DNA from: a virus | IMG/VR virus record: IMGVR_UViG_3300021520_000002 | Coordinates: 1 to 64,000 of that record | DNA: 64,000 bases | Direction: 5' to 3' (one strand) | In this document: positions 16,798-25,351 of the stretch, piece by piece | Layout: each line of letters opens with the position of its first letter | Numbering within the stretch: the first letter of the stretch is position 1 | Translations under genes and position numbers: made by a program | Notes under the pieces: generated by a model | Told to the model about the DNA's origin: nothing | Database searches by the model: none | Seen by the model: the letters and a program-made list of their open reading frames with translations, nothing else

Positions 16798-17051
16798 TTA
16801 GTATAATTAATTTATTTGAAGAAATGAATATGGAAGTTCCTGGGAATTTTTCTGGAAGTGGAATAACCAGAGTAGTATCAAATAATAGTGGTGATGCACG
16901 AGAGGCAGAATTAGCAGCTTTCATGAAACGCCAAAGAGCAGCATTAAAAGAACAATCTGAATTACCACCAGGAGCAGAAAAAAGTCAAAAAAGACTTATG
17001 TTTAATCGTGGAGAAGAAATTAATGAGTTAGTAAGTAAATCAAAGAGGTAA
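16794..17051 (+). CDS. Predicted internal head protein, LFE leader (register 9)
   Basis: The leader MISIINLFE|E precedes 76 charged, mostly helical residues with a basic stretch (FMKRQRAALKEQ) and a Lys/Arg end (LVSKSKR). It overlaps the previous gene by four bases. Function unknown; packaging in the head is inferred from the leader. Confidence 0.65.
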   Translation: MISIINLFEEMNMEVPGNFSGSGITRVVSNNSGDAREAELAAFMKRQRAALKEQSELPPGAEKSQKRLMFNRGEEINELVSKSKR

Positions 17052-17055
17052 TATT

Positions 17056-17247
17056 ATGATTAGTATTATATTTGAATTTAATTTTGATGATTTAAGTTTT
17101 GGTGGTGTCACTAGTAATGCTAAAAAATTAATAGCGGCAAAAACCGAACAAGATCAAAAACCAGGTTTACTTTCTAATATGTTAAAAAATAAAATTAAAG
17201 CAGGTATAGAAAATAAAATTAATACTTTAACTACAAAACCAATGTAA
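17056..17247 (+). CDS. Predicted internal head protein, IFE leader (register 7)
   Basis: The leader is MISIIFE|F, the shorter form in which Glu is at residue 7. The 63-residue protein ends in a basic helix-rich part with LLSNMLKNKIKAGIENKI. The same leader and a similar size occur at 40756-40929, so the two may be distant paralogues. Confidence 0.65.
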   Translation: MISIIFEFNFDDLSFGGVTSNAKKLIAAKTEQDQKPGLLSNMLKNKIKAGIENKINTLTTKPM

Positions 17248-17257
17248 GGGGTAAACT

Positions 17258-17464
17258 ATGATTAGTATTGTTGAAATGTTTAATACATCACCACAAGCTC
17301 TTTCCGATAAATGGAAATATTATAATAATGAAGCACAGAAATCTGGTAATATTGATTTACAAAATAAAGCTCAGAAAGCAGCAGCTCTTTCTAATGCCTC
17401 TTTATATCCTACTGGTTCAATATCATGGAAAAAATATATGGATAGAGCTAAAGGAGTTAATTGA
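17258..17464 (+). CDS. Predicted internal head protein, IVE leader (register 6)
   Basis: The 68 residues start MISIVE|MF. Ile-Val-Glu at 4-6 provides the I-x-E motif, while the later LFE position reads M-F-N. The body is polar and basic (KYYNNEAQKSG, SWKKYMDRAKG). The stop overlaps the next ATG by one base. A second open frame over the same bases is a shadow. Confidence 0.65.
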   Translation: MISIVEMFNTSPQALSDKWKYYNNEAQKSGNIDLQNKAQKAAALSNASLYPTGSISWKKYMDRAKGVN

Positions 17465-17583
17465 TGTTATCTATTATTGATTTATTTGAAACTAAACAAG
17501 ATAAAAAGAAAGAAAAAGAATCTGATAAATCAAAAACTAAAAAATATGATGAAGAACATGAAGGAGATGAAGACGATGATTAG
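17464..17583 (+). CDS. 39-residue highly charged internal head protein candidate
   Basis: The gene begins in the stop of the previous one (TGATG) and ends inside the start of the next (ATGATTAG), giving 39 residues: leader MLSIIDLFE|T and then almost only Lys, Glu, Asp and Ser, closing with a run of acidic residues. Its position, leader and coupling support it as a real gene despite its length. Confidence 0.65.
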   Translation: MLSIIDLFETKQDKKKEKESDKSKTKKYDEEHEGDEDDD

Positions 17584-18013
17584 TTTAACTAATTTGTTTG
17601 AAATATCTCCAGAACATGTTGTGACTCCAGATTCAGATATTAATGGAAAATTTCTTGTCCATTTTCATCAAGCTAGAAAAGCTGGGGATCATTTTGATAT
17701 CAGATTAGGAAAAGATGGAGCTTTAGTTTCTTGGGCAACTAAAAAACTTCCAGAATTAATTGATGAAGAATCTAAGAAAATTATGTTGTTCAAACAACCA
17801 GATCATGATGCTGCTTGGTTCAATTTCAAAGGTGAAATTACTGATGGATATGGAGCTGGAAATGTCAATATCTGGGATAAGGGAAAATATAAGGTTTTGA
17901 AATGGGAAAAGAATATTATAACTGTTGATTTTAAAGGAACTAAAATAAAAGGAGTTTATACATTTCTTTTCTATGGTGAAGATAAATGGTTATTATTTAA
18001 ATCTAAGGGGTGA
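17576..18013 (+). CDS. Capsid-targeted LigD-type 3'-phosphoesterase
   Basis: The ATG at 17576, overlapping the upstream stop, gives 145 residues with leader MISLTNLFE|I. The body matches the phosphoesterase (PE) domain of bacterial DNA ligase D: FLVHFHQARK then HFDIRL (His31, His39, Asp41, Arg43 as the metal and phosphate ligands), LVSWATKKLP, KQPDHDAAWFNFKGEI and DGYGAGNVNIWDKGKY. LigD PE trims 3' phosphates and ribonucleotides to leave a clean 3'-OH. Here it is free-standing, five genes downstream of the LigD-Pol-like gene, with the same leader. Confidence 0.85.
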   Translation: MISLTNLFEISPEHVVTPDSDINGKFLVHFHQARKAGDHFDIRLGKDGALVSWATKKLPELIDEESKKIMLFKQPDHDAAWFNFKGEITDGYGAGNVNIWDKGKYKVLKWEKNIITVDFKGTKIKGVYTFLFYGEDKWLLFKSKG

Positions 18014-18017
18014 TAGT

Positions 18018-18596
18018 ATGAAGAATATGATATTAATTGTGGAAGCATTTACAGAAGCTGAAAAAAGAAGAATTAAACGGGAATTAGATAGAGTAGAAGA
18101 ATTTAAAGCGAGAAATGAAGCAGGAACAAACACAGAAACTCCAAATCAAGCTGGAACTAAATTATATGATGAACATGTTATTAGAACTCATAGAGATGTA
18201 AATAATTCTCTTAACGCACATTTAGCTGCTAATAAATATGCACCAGATAAAGATAAAAGTTTATTTAATAAATTTATGGCTAATTATACTAAAGGTATAG
18301 CTGATATACATGCTGGGCGAGTAGATAGAGCTACTAAAATAATGAATGAAAGATTAAAGAATAATAATTTTAATCGTCCAGTTACTTGGAATGAAAAAAC
18401 AGAAGATATAATCAAAAATAAAGTTATTCCAACTGTAAGAGATAAAGTTATTCCAGCGGCAAAAAATATTGGAAATGCAGCTTTAACTAACGCTCAAAAA
18501 ATTGGAGTGGCTGTAGCAACTCGAGCTAAAACTGCAGCTAGTAATATTAGGAATTATACACAAACAAAATTTCAAAATTTTAAATCTAAACCATAA
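18018..18596 (+). CDS. Basic helical protein with an IVE|A leader
   Basis: The ATG at 18018 gives 192 residues starting MKNMILIVE|AF: a different leader that still ends in I-V-E before Ala, a preferred small residue after the T4-type cut. The body is strongly basic and helical, with a repeated VIPxxRDKVIP element and an Ala-rich amphipathic end. DNA or membrane binding inside the head is possible. No known domain. Confidence 0.6.
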   Translation: MKNMILIVEAFTEAEKRRIKRELDRVEEFKARNEAGTNTETPNQAGTKLYDEHVIRTHRDVNNSLNAHLAANKYAPDKDKSLFNKFMANYTKGIADIHAGRVDRATKIMNERLKNNNFNRPVTWNEKTEDIIKNKVIPTVRDKVIPAAKNIGNAALTNAQKIGVAVATRAKTAASNIRNYTQTKFQNFKSKP

Positions 18597-18699
18597 AAAA
18601 TAAACTTCACTTTTTATACAGAAATATTACATTTAAAAATGATCAACTGGAGGTTTTATGCCTTAGCTTTTTTAATTAATTTTTAGGGAGGTAGTCAAA
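18597..18699 (+). promoter_or_regulatory. Leader region with a Met-Pro-stop minigene
   Basis: This is a 103-base non-coding gap. It holds a good ribosome binding site (CTGGAGGTTTT) followed by ATG-CCT-TAG at 18658-18666, a two-codon open frame, and then AGGGAGG for the decarboxylase start. No terminator is seen. It may be a leader that controls the next gene, or a remnant of a deleted gene start. Confidence 0.3.
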
Positions 18700-19170
18700 G
18701 TGATTATTAAAACACCTAACATTTTTTTCCTTACATGTGGAAATTCAGAGGGATTTTCTTTATTGAATGCTTTTGATGGAGCACTTTTAAATTCAGGTAT
18801 TGGAGATATGAATTTAGTTAGACTAAGTTCAATATTACCACCATATTGTCAAGAAGTAGAAAAAATTAATATTCCTTACGGTTCTCTTGTACCAACAGCA
18901 TATGCTTCAATTACAAGTGATATTCCTGGAGATATTATTTCTTCTGCTGTAGCAGTTGGTGTTTCCGAAGATCCCAATCTTGCTAGTCTTATAATGGAAT
19001 ATTCAGCTCGTGCCGATAAAGAAACCGTTGAAATACAAGTTAGAAAAATGGCAGAAGAGGGAATGAAATTTAGGAATAGAAATATTAAAGAAATAAAATC
19101 AATATCAGCAACTCATAAAGTTATATCTTATGGTGCGACTTTTGCTGCAGTTATTTTGTGGTCAAATTAA
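18700..19170 (+). CDS. Pyruvoyl-dependent arginine decarboxylase
   Basis: This 156-residue protein closely follows the PvlArgDC family. NIFFLTCGNSEGFSLLNAFD opens the fold; RLSSILPP holds the self-cleavage pair Ser43-Ser44 that makes the pyruvoyl group; SLVPTAYASIT, ISSAVAVGV and IMEYSA (Glu100 as catalytic acid) follow, and it ends FAAVILW. The enzyme converts arginine to agmatine, the entry to polyamines. The start is GTG with AGGGAGG upstream. Family length is usual (150-165), so it looks intact. Phage polyamines could help neutralise packaged DNA or alter host acid response (inference). Confidence 0.85.
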   Translation: MIIKTPNIFFLTCGNSEGFSLLNAFDGALLNSGIGDMNLVRLSSILPPYCQEVEKINIPYGSLVPTAYASITSDIPGDIISSAVAVGVSEDPNLASLIMEYSARADKETVEIQVRKMAEEGMKFRNRNIKEIKSISATHKVISYGATFAAVILWSN

Positions 19171-19187
19171 AATGGAGAAAATAAATA

Positions 19188-19745
19188 ATGGAAAGAAAAA
19201 GAAATGATCCTAATGAAATCATTGTTGAAGATGATATTTGTCGAATGAAATTATATAATAATAAATGTGAAGAAGTTGCAGAAACTATTTTTGATCTTAA
19301 ATATAAATCTGAAATTGAAAAATATAAGTGGCATTTACAAAAAGGTTATGTAGCAACTGATTGGTTTGATGAAAATGATAAACATGTACAAATGTGTTTA
19401 CATCAAGCAATCATTCAAATATCTGGACAAGAAGTACCAGAAGGATATGAAATAGATCACAAAGATACAATTAAATTAAATAATTTAGAAGAAAATTTAA
19501 GAGTTTGTACAAGATATCAAAATCAACATAATAGAACAAAACAAAGAAATAACACAAGTGGTTATAAAGGTATTACTTGGCAAGAACAATCTAAAAAATG
19601 GAGAGCTCAAATTCGTGTTAATAATAAAAAGATATTTTTAGGATTATTTGAAAAAGATTTAGATGCAGCACAAGCTTATAATAATGCCGCTCTTCAATAT
19701 CATGGAGAGTTTGCTCAAATAAATCCAATTTCAACAGGAGTATAA
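19188..19745 (+). CDS. HNH homing endonuclease with AP2 DNA-binding domain
   Basis: Of 185 residues, about 70-130 carry an HNH core (LHQAII, EIDHKDTIKLNNLEENLRV, then NQHNR). Residues about 130-180 are an AP2-like domain (SGYKGITWQEQSKKWRAQI, then LDAAQAYNNAALQYHGEFA). This HNH plus AP2 layout is typical of free-standing homing nucleases in phages. It sits between the decarboxylase and a capsid-targeted gene, presumably as an insertion. Confidence 0.85.
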   Translation: MERKRNDPNEIIVEDDICRMKLYNNKCEEVAETIFDLKYKSEIEKYKWHLQKGYVATDWFDENDKHVQMCLHQAIIQISGQEVPEGYEIDHKDTIKLNNLEENLRVCTRYQNQHNRTKQRNNTSGYKGITWQEQSKKWRAQIRVNNKKIFLGLFEKDLDAAQAYNNAALQYHGEFAQINPISTGV

Positions 19746-19747
19746 TC

Positions 19748-19981
19748 ATGATATCAATTTCTAATTTATTTGAACAGGACGAAACCTGGATACAAGACGC
19801 GAAGCCAAAGAAAGGTTTACTTCATAGAAAATTAGGAGTTCCACAAGATGAAAAGATACCACAGGAGAAGTTACAAAGTATAAAAGATAGATTACACAAT
19901 AAAGCTGAAAAAGGAAAATTATCTCCTTCTGAACTTAAAACTTCAAGAAGAGTTAATTTTGCAATAAACGCACAAGGATAA
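19748..19981 (+). CDS. Predicted internal head protein, LFE leader (register 9)
   Basis: The leader MISISNLFE|Q precedes a 68-residue basic body (KPKKGLLHRKLG, then KLQSIKDRLHNKAEKGK). No domain recognised. It follows the homing nuclease by two bases, separated by the nuclease and decarboxylase from the main first cluster. Confidence 0.65.
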   Translation: MISISNLFEQDETWIQDAKPKKGLLHRKLGVPQDEKIPQEKLQSIKDRLHNKAEKGKLSPSELKTSRRVNFAINAQG

Positions 19982-19984
19982 AAA

Positions 19985-20959
19985 ATGAAAGATTTGATTT
20001 GGATTATTGATGCTTATATCAATACCGAAGAAAAAGAACAGATGACAATTGATTTGATTAAAAATTTAAGAACTAGAGATGGTGATATTGCTATAGTTTC
20101 ACATTTGCCGATATCTAAAACAATTCAAGAGATGGTTGATTATACAATTTATGATAAAAATAATTTATTCATTAATTGGGGACATGAAGTATTTTATATG
20201 TTTGATGATTTAAAAATATGTTTTAAAAAAAGAGATATTTATCATGGTCTAGCCATATATATGAATCGGAAAAATGCATGTGATTTATTTGCCGATAGAT
20301 ATAAACTTGGAAATTTTATTGAATATGATTTCAATATAAAATCTTTAACTGAATATATTGAAAAGACTAAAGACTTTCTTTTTAAATATGATGTGATTAG
20401 TAGACCATTTTATAGTGATCCGTCTGGAAAAACATCTGGAATTTTAACTGATCTTTATACTGTTAATTTATCTTGGGCTAATAAAATTTTACCTTATGTA
20501 GATACAGCAGAAGATTATATGAATTTACATTATGGTTATATGATTGAAAATTTACTTTATAATTTATTTTTAAAAGGTCAAGGAGAAATAAAATTTATAG
20601 AAATGGAAAGAATTATTAATAGTTGTTCTTCAGATAATGATAATAATCTTATTGTACTTTTGTGTGATACAATAGAAAGTAATATTATTGCTGCATTTAT
20701 TTTTAACCAATCAAATGAAGTAAAAGAATATTTTATAAACGATCAAAAACACATATTAGGTTCACAACAGTGGCATTGGTCTAGATTATCTCGAGAAAAT
20801 TTAAAAATAATAACAGATAATAAAGAATATATAATTGAACAAGATATAAAGTACAACAATTGTAGATTTATTTTTAGTAAAAGTAATATGATGGTTTGTC
20901 CTTATTGGACAGAAAGTGATAGTATATTTTTTGGATTAACAACTAAAATGGAGGCGTAA
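19985..20959 (+). CDS. Paralogue of the third domain of the 1271-residue glycosyltransferase
   Basis: This 324-residue protein aligns with about residues 550-890 of the product of 21461-25276: I-D-A-Y versus V-D-C-Y at the start, VDYTIYDKNN versus VDYVVYDKRN, HGLAIYMNRKNA versus HSLTVHMNLKNA, FIEYDFN versus FIEYDVN, and SGILTDLYTVNLSW versus SGIVTNLLSFNVDW. The pattern suggests a GT-A-like sugar transferase, but I see no certain catalytic motif. It probably arose by duplication of one module of its neighbour, or fed that fusion. Confidence 0.6.
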   Translation: MKDLIWIIDAYINTEEKEQMTIDLIKNLRTRDGDIAIVSHLPISKTIQEMVDYTIYDKNNLFINWGHEVFYMFDDLKICFKKRDIYHGLAIYMNRKNACDLFADRYKLGNFIEYDFNIKSLTEYIEKTKDFLFKYDVISRPFYSDPSGKTSGILTDLYTVNLSWANKILPYVDTAEDYMNLHYGYMIENLLYNLFLKGQGEIKFIEMERIINSCSSDNDNNLIVLLCDTIESNIIAAFIFNQSNEVKEYFINDQKHILGSQQWHWSRLSRENLKIITDNKEYIIEQDIKYNNCRFIFSKSNMMVCPYWTESDSIFFGLTTKMEA

Positions 20960-21468
20960 TGGAAAATGTAGTAGAAAAAGAAAAGAAGTCAGTAGATTTT
21001 ATTTCAAGACAACAGAGACGTCAACAAGAAAGAGATCAAGAAAAGTATAATGAAGCAATGAGAAAACAGATGGCAGCAAATGCAACAAAAGGTGATTTGA
21101 TGATGTTGGTCCAATCATTTCAGAAACTGAGAGATAGATTGTTTCAGATGGATATTATTAATTCAGCTTTAGAAAAAATTATAATTAGTAAAGGACTTGC
21201 AACAAGAGATGAAATTAAAGAAGCTGTTGGTCAAGAAGCTAATAGAGCAGTAAAAATGAAAGAAGTATCTGAAGAAAAAGGAAATTATGAAAAGAGACTT
21301 GAAACATGTAAAGAATGGGATATAGTAGCTGATATGACTAATATTCCAATTCAAATTTTACAGGATAATTCTTTGACTGAAGTTCAGAAAAGAGAACTTG
21401 CTGAAAAATATGAATTACAAAGTGTTTTAGATAAATTAGACGGAAAAGAGGAAAATAAAAATGTTTGA
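20959..21468 (+). CDS. Hypothetical helical protein
   Basis: This 169-residue protein is nearly all helix and strongly charged, with a glutamine- and arginine-rich start (SRQQRRQQERDQEK) and a coiled-coil-like centre. It begins within the stop of the upstream gene and overlaps the big glycosyltransferase by eight bases, so it belongs to the same transcription unit. Function not recognised. Confidence 0.55.
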   Translation: MENVVEKEKKSVDFISRQQRRQQERDQEKYNEAMRKQMAANATKGDLMMLVQSFQKLRDRLFQMDIINSALEKIIISKGLATRDEIKEAVGQEANRAVKMKEVSEEKGNYEKRLETCKEWDIVADMTNIPIQILQDNSLTEVQKRELAEKYELQSVLDKLDGKEENKNV

Positions 21469-24400
21469 TTTAGTATTAGGAAATAGTAGCTATTTAGGAC
21501 ACACAGGCTACGCTCATCACTCAAGAGAATTTTTTACAAGATTAAGTAGAAGAGTTCCTGTTAGAATCAGAAATTTCGCATATGTTGAAAGTCTTGATTA
21601 TTTAACACAAGAACAAAAAGATTTAGTCATTCATCAGACTTGGAATCAACCACCTTATGAAGTTGGTAAACCATTTGAAAGAAATCCAAAAGATAAAATT
21701 GTGAATATTGTTCTTAATGAAACAAACCATTTTTATTTTTATGATAAGTATGAAGGTCCTAAAATAGCTTATAATGTTTGGGAAAGCACCATACAACCTT
21801 TCGGGTTTTTTAATAAGTTATTAGAATATGATCAATTGTGGGTACCTACAAAATGGCAAAGAGATTGTTCCATTGGACAAGGATTTCCAGCGGCAAGAGT
21901 TAAAATTGTTCCAGAAGGAATAGATGGAACAAAGTTCTGTCCTGGTGATAGTGATATATCTTTAACACAACTTAGAAAAGATGAATTTAATTTTACGTTA
22001 ATTGGTCGTTGGGATAATCGTAAATCAACAACTGAAATTATTAGAGCTTTTTTAAATGAATTTAAAGAAGATGAGCCAGTTAATTTATATCTTCATGTTG
22101 ATAATCCTTGGGGCGAGAAAATAGATGGTTTTAAAACAACTGAAGAACGTATGAAACATTATGGATTTGATCCAGAATATAAAAGATTTGTTCTTATTAG
22201 AGGTCTTGAACGAGTTGAGAATGATGATCTTTATATTAATTATCTTCGTAATGCTAATTGTTTTATAAGTTGTGCCAAAGCTGAAGGATGGAATATTCCT
22301 TTAATTCAAGCAATATGTTGTGGAACACCAACTATATCTTCTAATTATGGAGCACAATTAGATTTTGCCGATCAAGTATCCCATCTTGTAAATATAAAAA
22401 GATATGTAAAACCATATAAAGTTTTTATGCAAGATGATAATACTCCTGGAGTTGTTGCTGAACCAGATTATGAACATCTTCAACAAGTAATGAGAGACGT
22501 TTATAATAATTATAAAGAGTATAAGGAAATTGCATTAAATGATTCTATAACTATTAGAGAAAAATTTGATTGGGAAAAAGCTGTAGATAAAGCAATGCCA
22601 GCTTTGGAAGAACTTTATCAAAGATATTACCCACCAAGAGTAAGACTCAATCTTGGTTCTGGTAATTTTATAAAAGATGGATATATTAATATTGATGAAT
22701 TTGTTGAATCAGAAGATATTAGAAAAATGAGTATGCTCAGTTTAGATTTTGCCGATAATAGTGTTGATGAAGTATATACTTCCCATTCTTTGGAACATTT
22801 TGGTAAAGATGGAGTAAATCAAGTTCTTAAAGAATGTAATCGGGTATTAAAACCAAATGGAATTATTGTAATTGAAGTTCCTAATCTTGAAAGTGTTTTA
22901 CAACATTGGTTGAATACAAAAGAAGAAGATAGATGGGGATTTCCTTTAGATACTATTTTTGGTATGCAAACTACTCCTGGTGAATATCATAAAACAGGAT
23001 TTACAAAACAACGTTTATCTGAAGTGGTTAAACAAGCTGGATTTGAAGTTGATGAAATTAAAGACATAGATAGTCATGCTCAAGAATGTATTTTATTAAC
23101 TGCTCATAAAATTAATATTAGAGAAAACAGTGTAGTTATTGTTGATTGCTATCCAGATAATGAATTGAAACAAAATTTATTAATTAAACAAATTCAATAT
23201 CTTAAACAATTCGGTATGCCAATTTTATTAACTACTCACTATTCAGGATTATCAAAAGAAATTATTGAATTAGTTGATTATGTTGTTTATGATAAAAGAA
23301 ATATTATGAGTGAAGATAGTTTAGGATATTTCTTTGTTCAAGAAAAATTTATTAAAGTTAAAAGTGTAATTTCGAAAAAATACCATTCTTTAACTGTTCA
23401 TATGAATCTTAAGAATGCTTTAACGTTTTGTAGAAACAAATTTAAATATGCACATTTTATAGAATATGATGTTAATGTAGATTTTTCGAGACATTTAGAA
23501 GTTGTTGAAAAGTCTTTATTAGAATCTAAATTTTGTGCATACTCATATGATGAAGAAATGGAAAATCTTAAAAAAGTATCTCAAAATAAAGATATTAGTG
23601 GAATAGTTACTAATCTTTTATCTTTTAATGTTGATTGGTTAGATGATAATTTTATTAATATTGATAATTGGAATTCATATAAACAAATAGCTTATGCATC
23701 ATCGATAAAAAATCATAAATTTGCAGATCTGATTTATGAAAATTGGTTATATGATTATTTTAAAGCAGGAGATTTATTTAAAAATATTAAGCTTTTTGAT
23801 AGAGATTTGAAAAATGAAATAATAAAAGAAAGAAGTGTAGTATCTTCTGAAATGTTTGATAACAAAATTGTTTTTCTCACATCAGAAACAGATCAACACG
23901 AAGTTATTCTATTTGTAATAAATCATTTTTCAGATCATGAAGTTGATTATAAATTTATTTGTAATGATCATACTAGTGAAGGTAAAATACCTACAAACGG
24001 TTTAGCATATTATGTTGCTAATAAAATTGATAAAGTTAGAGTTATAATTGATGGAAGAGTTGAAGATCTATCTTTTGATTTTGCAAAATTATATGCTGAA
24101 ACTAGATTTAAATTTGGTGATGATAGATTTAAATGTTTTGTGTGGACAGATGATGATGATGATGGTTTTACTCCTGGAAGGGAAAAGAAAGTTGCCGATG
24201 TTAGATTCCATTATGTTGATGGGGCTTTTGTTGAATTACTTGGAAAAAGTTCTGATGAAAAATTATTTGAGGTTGAGTTTTCTGATCAAGATGAAAATAA
24301 AAAATTATACTCAACTAGATTATCACCGAACATGTGGTCAAAATCTGACTATAAATACTTTATAAATTGGAAAACCCTTGTAAAATATAAGAATGATGTT

Positions 24401-25276
24401 ATCTTTGAACATTTATATAATGCAAAAGGTAAAAGAGTTCTGATAACGGTTGATAGTAAAGCTATGGGTGATACTGTGGCTTGGGTACCTTATCTTGAAG
24501 AATTTAGAAAGAAACATGAATGTCAACTTATTGTAACAACTTTTTGGAATAAACTTTATAAAGACATGTATCCAGAAATCGAATTTCACGAACCTGGTGA
24601 AGGATTAAGAGATTTATATGCTCAGTATGTTGTTGGTGTTTTTGATGATGATTATAATCGTAATAAGATTCATTGGAGATCTATACCGTTACAAAAAGTA
24701 GCATCAGATTTACTTGGTTTAGAGTATAAAGAAATTAAACCAAGAATTTTAATTAAACCAGAAGAGAAAAGAGAAATTAAACAAAAATATGTTGTATTAT
24801 CTCAGCATAGTACTTTTCAATGTAAGTTTTGGTTATATCCAAATGGTTGGCAACGTATAGTTGATTATTTAAGTGGTTTAGGATATAAAGTTGCAATAGT
24901 TTCTTTACAAAAACCATTAGAAGTTAAAAATGTAATTGATTGTACTGGTAGAGATATATTTGATAGTATTAATATTATTAAAAATGCTGAATTTTTTATA
25001 GGTATTAGTTCTGGTCCAACTTGGTTAGCTTGGGCATTAGATATTCCAACTATTTTAATTTCAGGATATAGTTCTGAATGGGCAGAAATGCAAGAAACAG
25101 ATACAGCTATTAGAGTTATAAATAAAAATGTTTGTAATAGTTGTTGGCAAGATTCAAGTCAACCAATTGATAGAGGAAAATGGGATTGGTGTCCTAGAGA
25201 TAAGAGAATGGAGTGTACAACACAAATAACTCCGAAAATGGTAATTGATGCAATAGAAAAAATTAGAATCAAGTAA
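21461..25276 (+). CDS. Four-module glycosyltransferase / methyltransferase / O-heptosyltransferase
   Basis: The protein has 1271 residues. Residues 1-390 form a GT4-type GT-B glycosyltransferase (GYAHHSREFF, FTLIGRWDNRKST, SCAKAEGWNIPLIQAICCGTP). Residues about 392-550 are a methyltransferase (LNLGSGNFIKDGYINIDE, TSHSLEHFG, LKPNGIIVIEVP). Residues about 550-900 are related to the product of 19985-20959. Residues about 915-1271 are an O-heptosyltransferase module (SKAMGDTVAWVPYLEEFRKK, WRSIPLQKVASDLLGLEYKE, FIGISSGPTWLAWALDIP) with Cys 1225, 1228, 1244, 1252 in the spacing of TibC-type iron fingers. It is a single-chain assembly for building or capping a glycan; fibre Ser/Thr are candidate acceptors (inference). 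Confidence 0.8.
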   Translation: MFDLVLGNSSYLGHTGYAHHSREFFTRLSRRVPVRIRNFAYVESLDYLTQEQKDLVIHQTWNQPPYEVGKPFERNPKDKIVNIVLNETNHFYFYDKYEGPKIAYNVWESTIQPFGFFNKLLEYDQLWVPTKWQRDCSIGQGFPAARVKIVPEGIDGTKFCPGDSDISLTQLRKDEFNFTLIGRWDNRKSTTEIIRAFLNEFKEDEPVNLYLHVDNPWGEKIDGFKTTEERMKHYGFDPEYKRFVLIRGLERVENDDLYINYLRNANCFISCAKAEGWNIPLIQAICCGTPTISSNYGAQLDFADQVSHLVNIKRYVKPYKVFMQDDNTPGVVAEPDYEHLQQVMRDVYNNYKEYKEIALNDSITIREKFDWEKAVDKAMPALEELYQRYYPPRVRLNLGSGNFIKDGYINIDEFVESEDIRKMSMLSLDFADNSVDEVYTSHSLEHFGKDGVNQVLKECNRVLKPNGIIVIEVPNLESVLQHWLNTKEEDRWGFPLDTIFGMQTTPGEYHKTGFTKQRLSEVVKQAGFEVDEIKDIDSHAQECILLTAHKINIRENSVVIVDCYPDNELKQNLLIKQIQYLKQFGMPILLTTHYSGLSKEIIELVDYVVYDKRNIMSEDSLGYFFVQEKFIKVKSVISKKYHSLTVHMNLKNALTFCRNKFKYAHFIEYDVNVDFSRHLEVVEKSLLESKFCAYSYDEEMENLKKVSQNKDISGIVTNLLSFNVDWLDDNFINIDNWNSYKQIAYASSIKNHKFADLIYENWLYDYFKAGDLFKNIKLFDRDLKNEIIKERSVVSSEMFDNKIVFLTSETDQHEVILFVINHFSDHEVDYKFICNDHTSEGKIPTNGLAYYVANKIDKVRVIIDGRVEDLSFDFAKLYAETRFKFGDDRFKCFVWTDDDDDGFTPGREKKVADVRFHYVDGAFVELLGKSSDEKLFEVEFSDQDENKKLYSTRLSPNMWSKSDYKYFINWKTLVKYKNDVIFEHLYNAKGKRVLITVDSKAMGDTVAWVPYLEEFRKKHECQLIVTTFWNKLYKDMYPEIEFHEPGEGLRDLYAQYVVGVFDDDYNRNKIHWRSIPLQKVASDLLGLEYKEIKPRILIKPEEKREIKQKYVVLSQHSTFQCKFWLYPNGWQRIVDYLSGLGYKVAIVSLQKPLEVKNVIDCTGRDIFDSINIIKNAEFFIGISSGPTWLAWALDIPTILISGYSSEWAEMQETDTAIRVINKNVCNSCWQDSSQPIDRGKWDWCPRDKRMECTTQITPKMVIDAIEKIRIK

Positions 25277-25284
25277 AGTATTTA

Positions 25285-25329
25285 AAAAAGAATCAATATC
25301 TTCTAAATAAGAGGATATTGATTCTTTTT
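25285..25329 (+). terminator. Intrinsic terminator after the glycosyltransferase
   Basis: A perfect 16-bp inverted repeat (25285-25300 against 25314-25329), extended inward by further pairs, leaves a 7-base loop and ends in a T run. It isolates the fibre island from the glycosylation genes. Confidence 0.85.
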
Positions 25330-25351
25330 AATTTTAAAGAGAGGTTAAATT

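Noticed and set aside
17477-17575. Upstream extension of the phosphoesterase gene
   Set aside because: The extra 33 codons are the shifted frame of the 39-residue leader gene; the internal ATG restores the MISLTNLFE leader.
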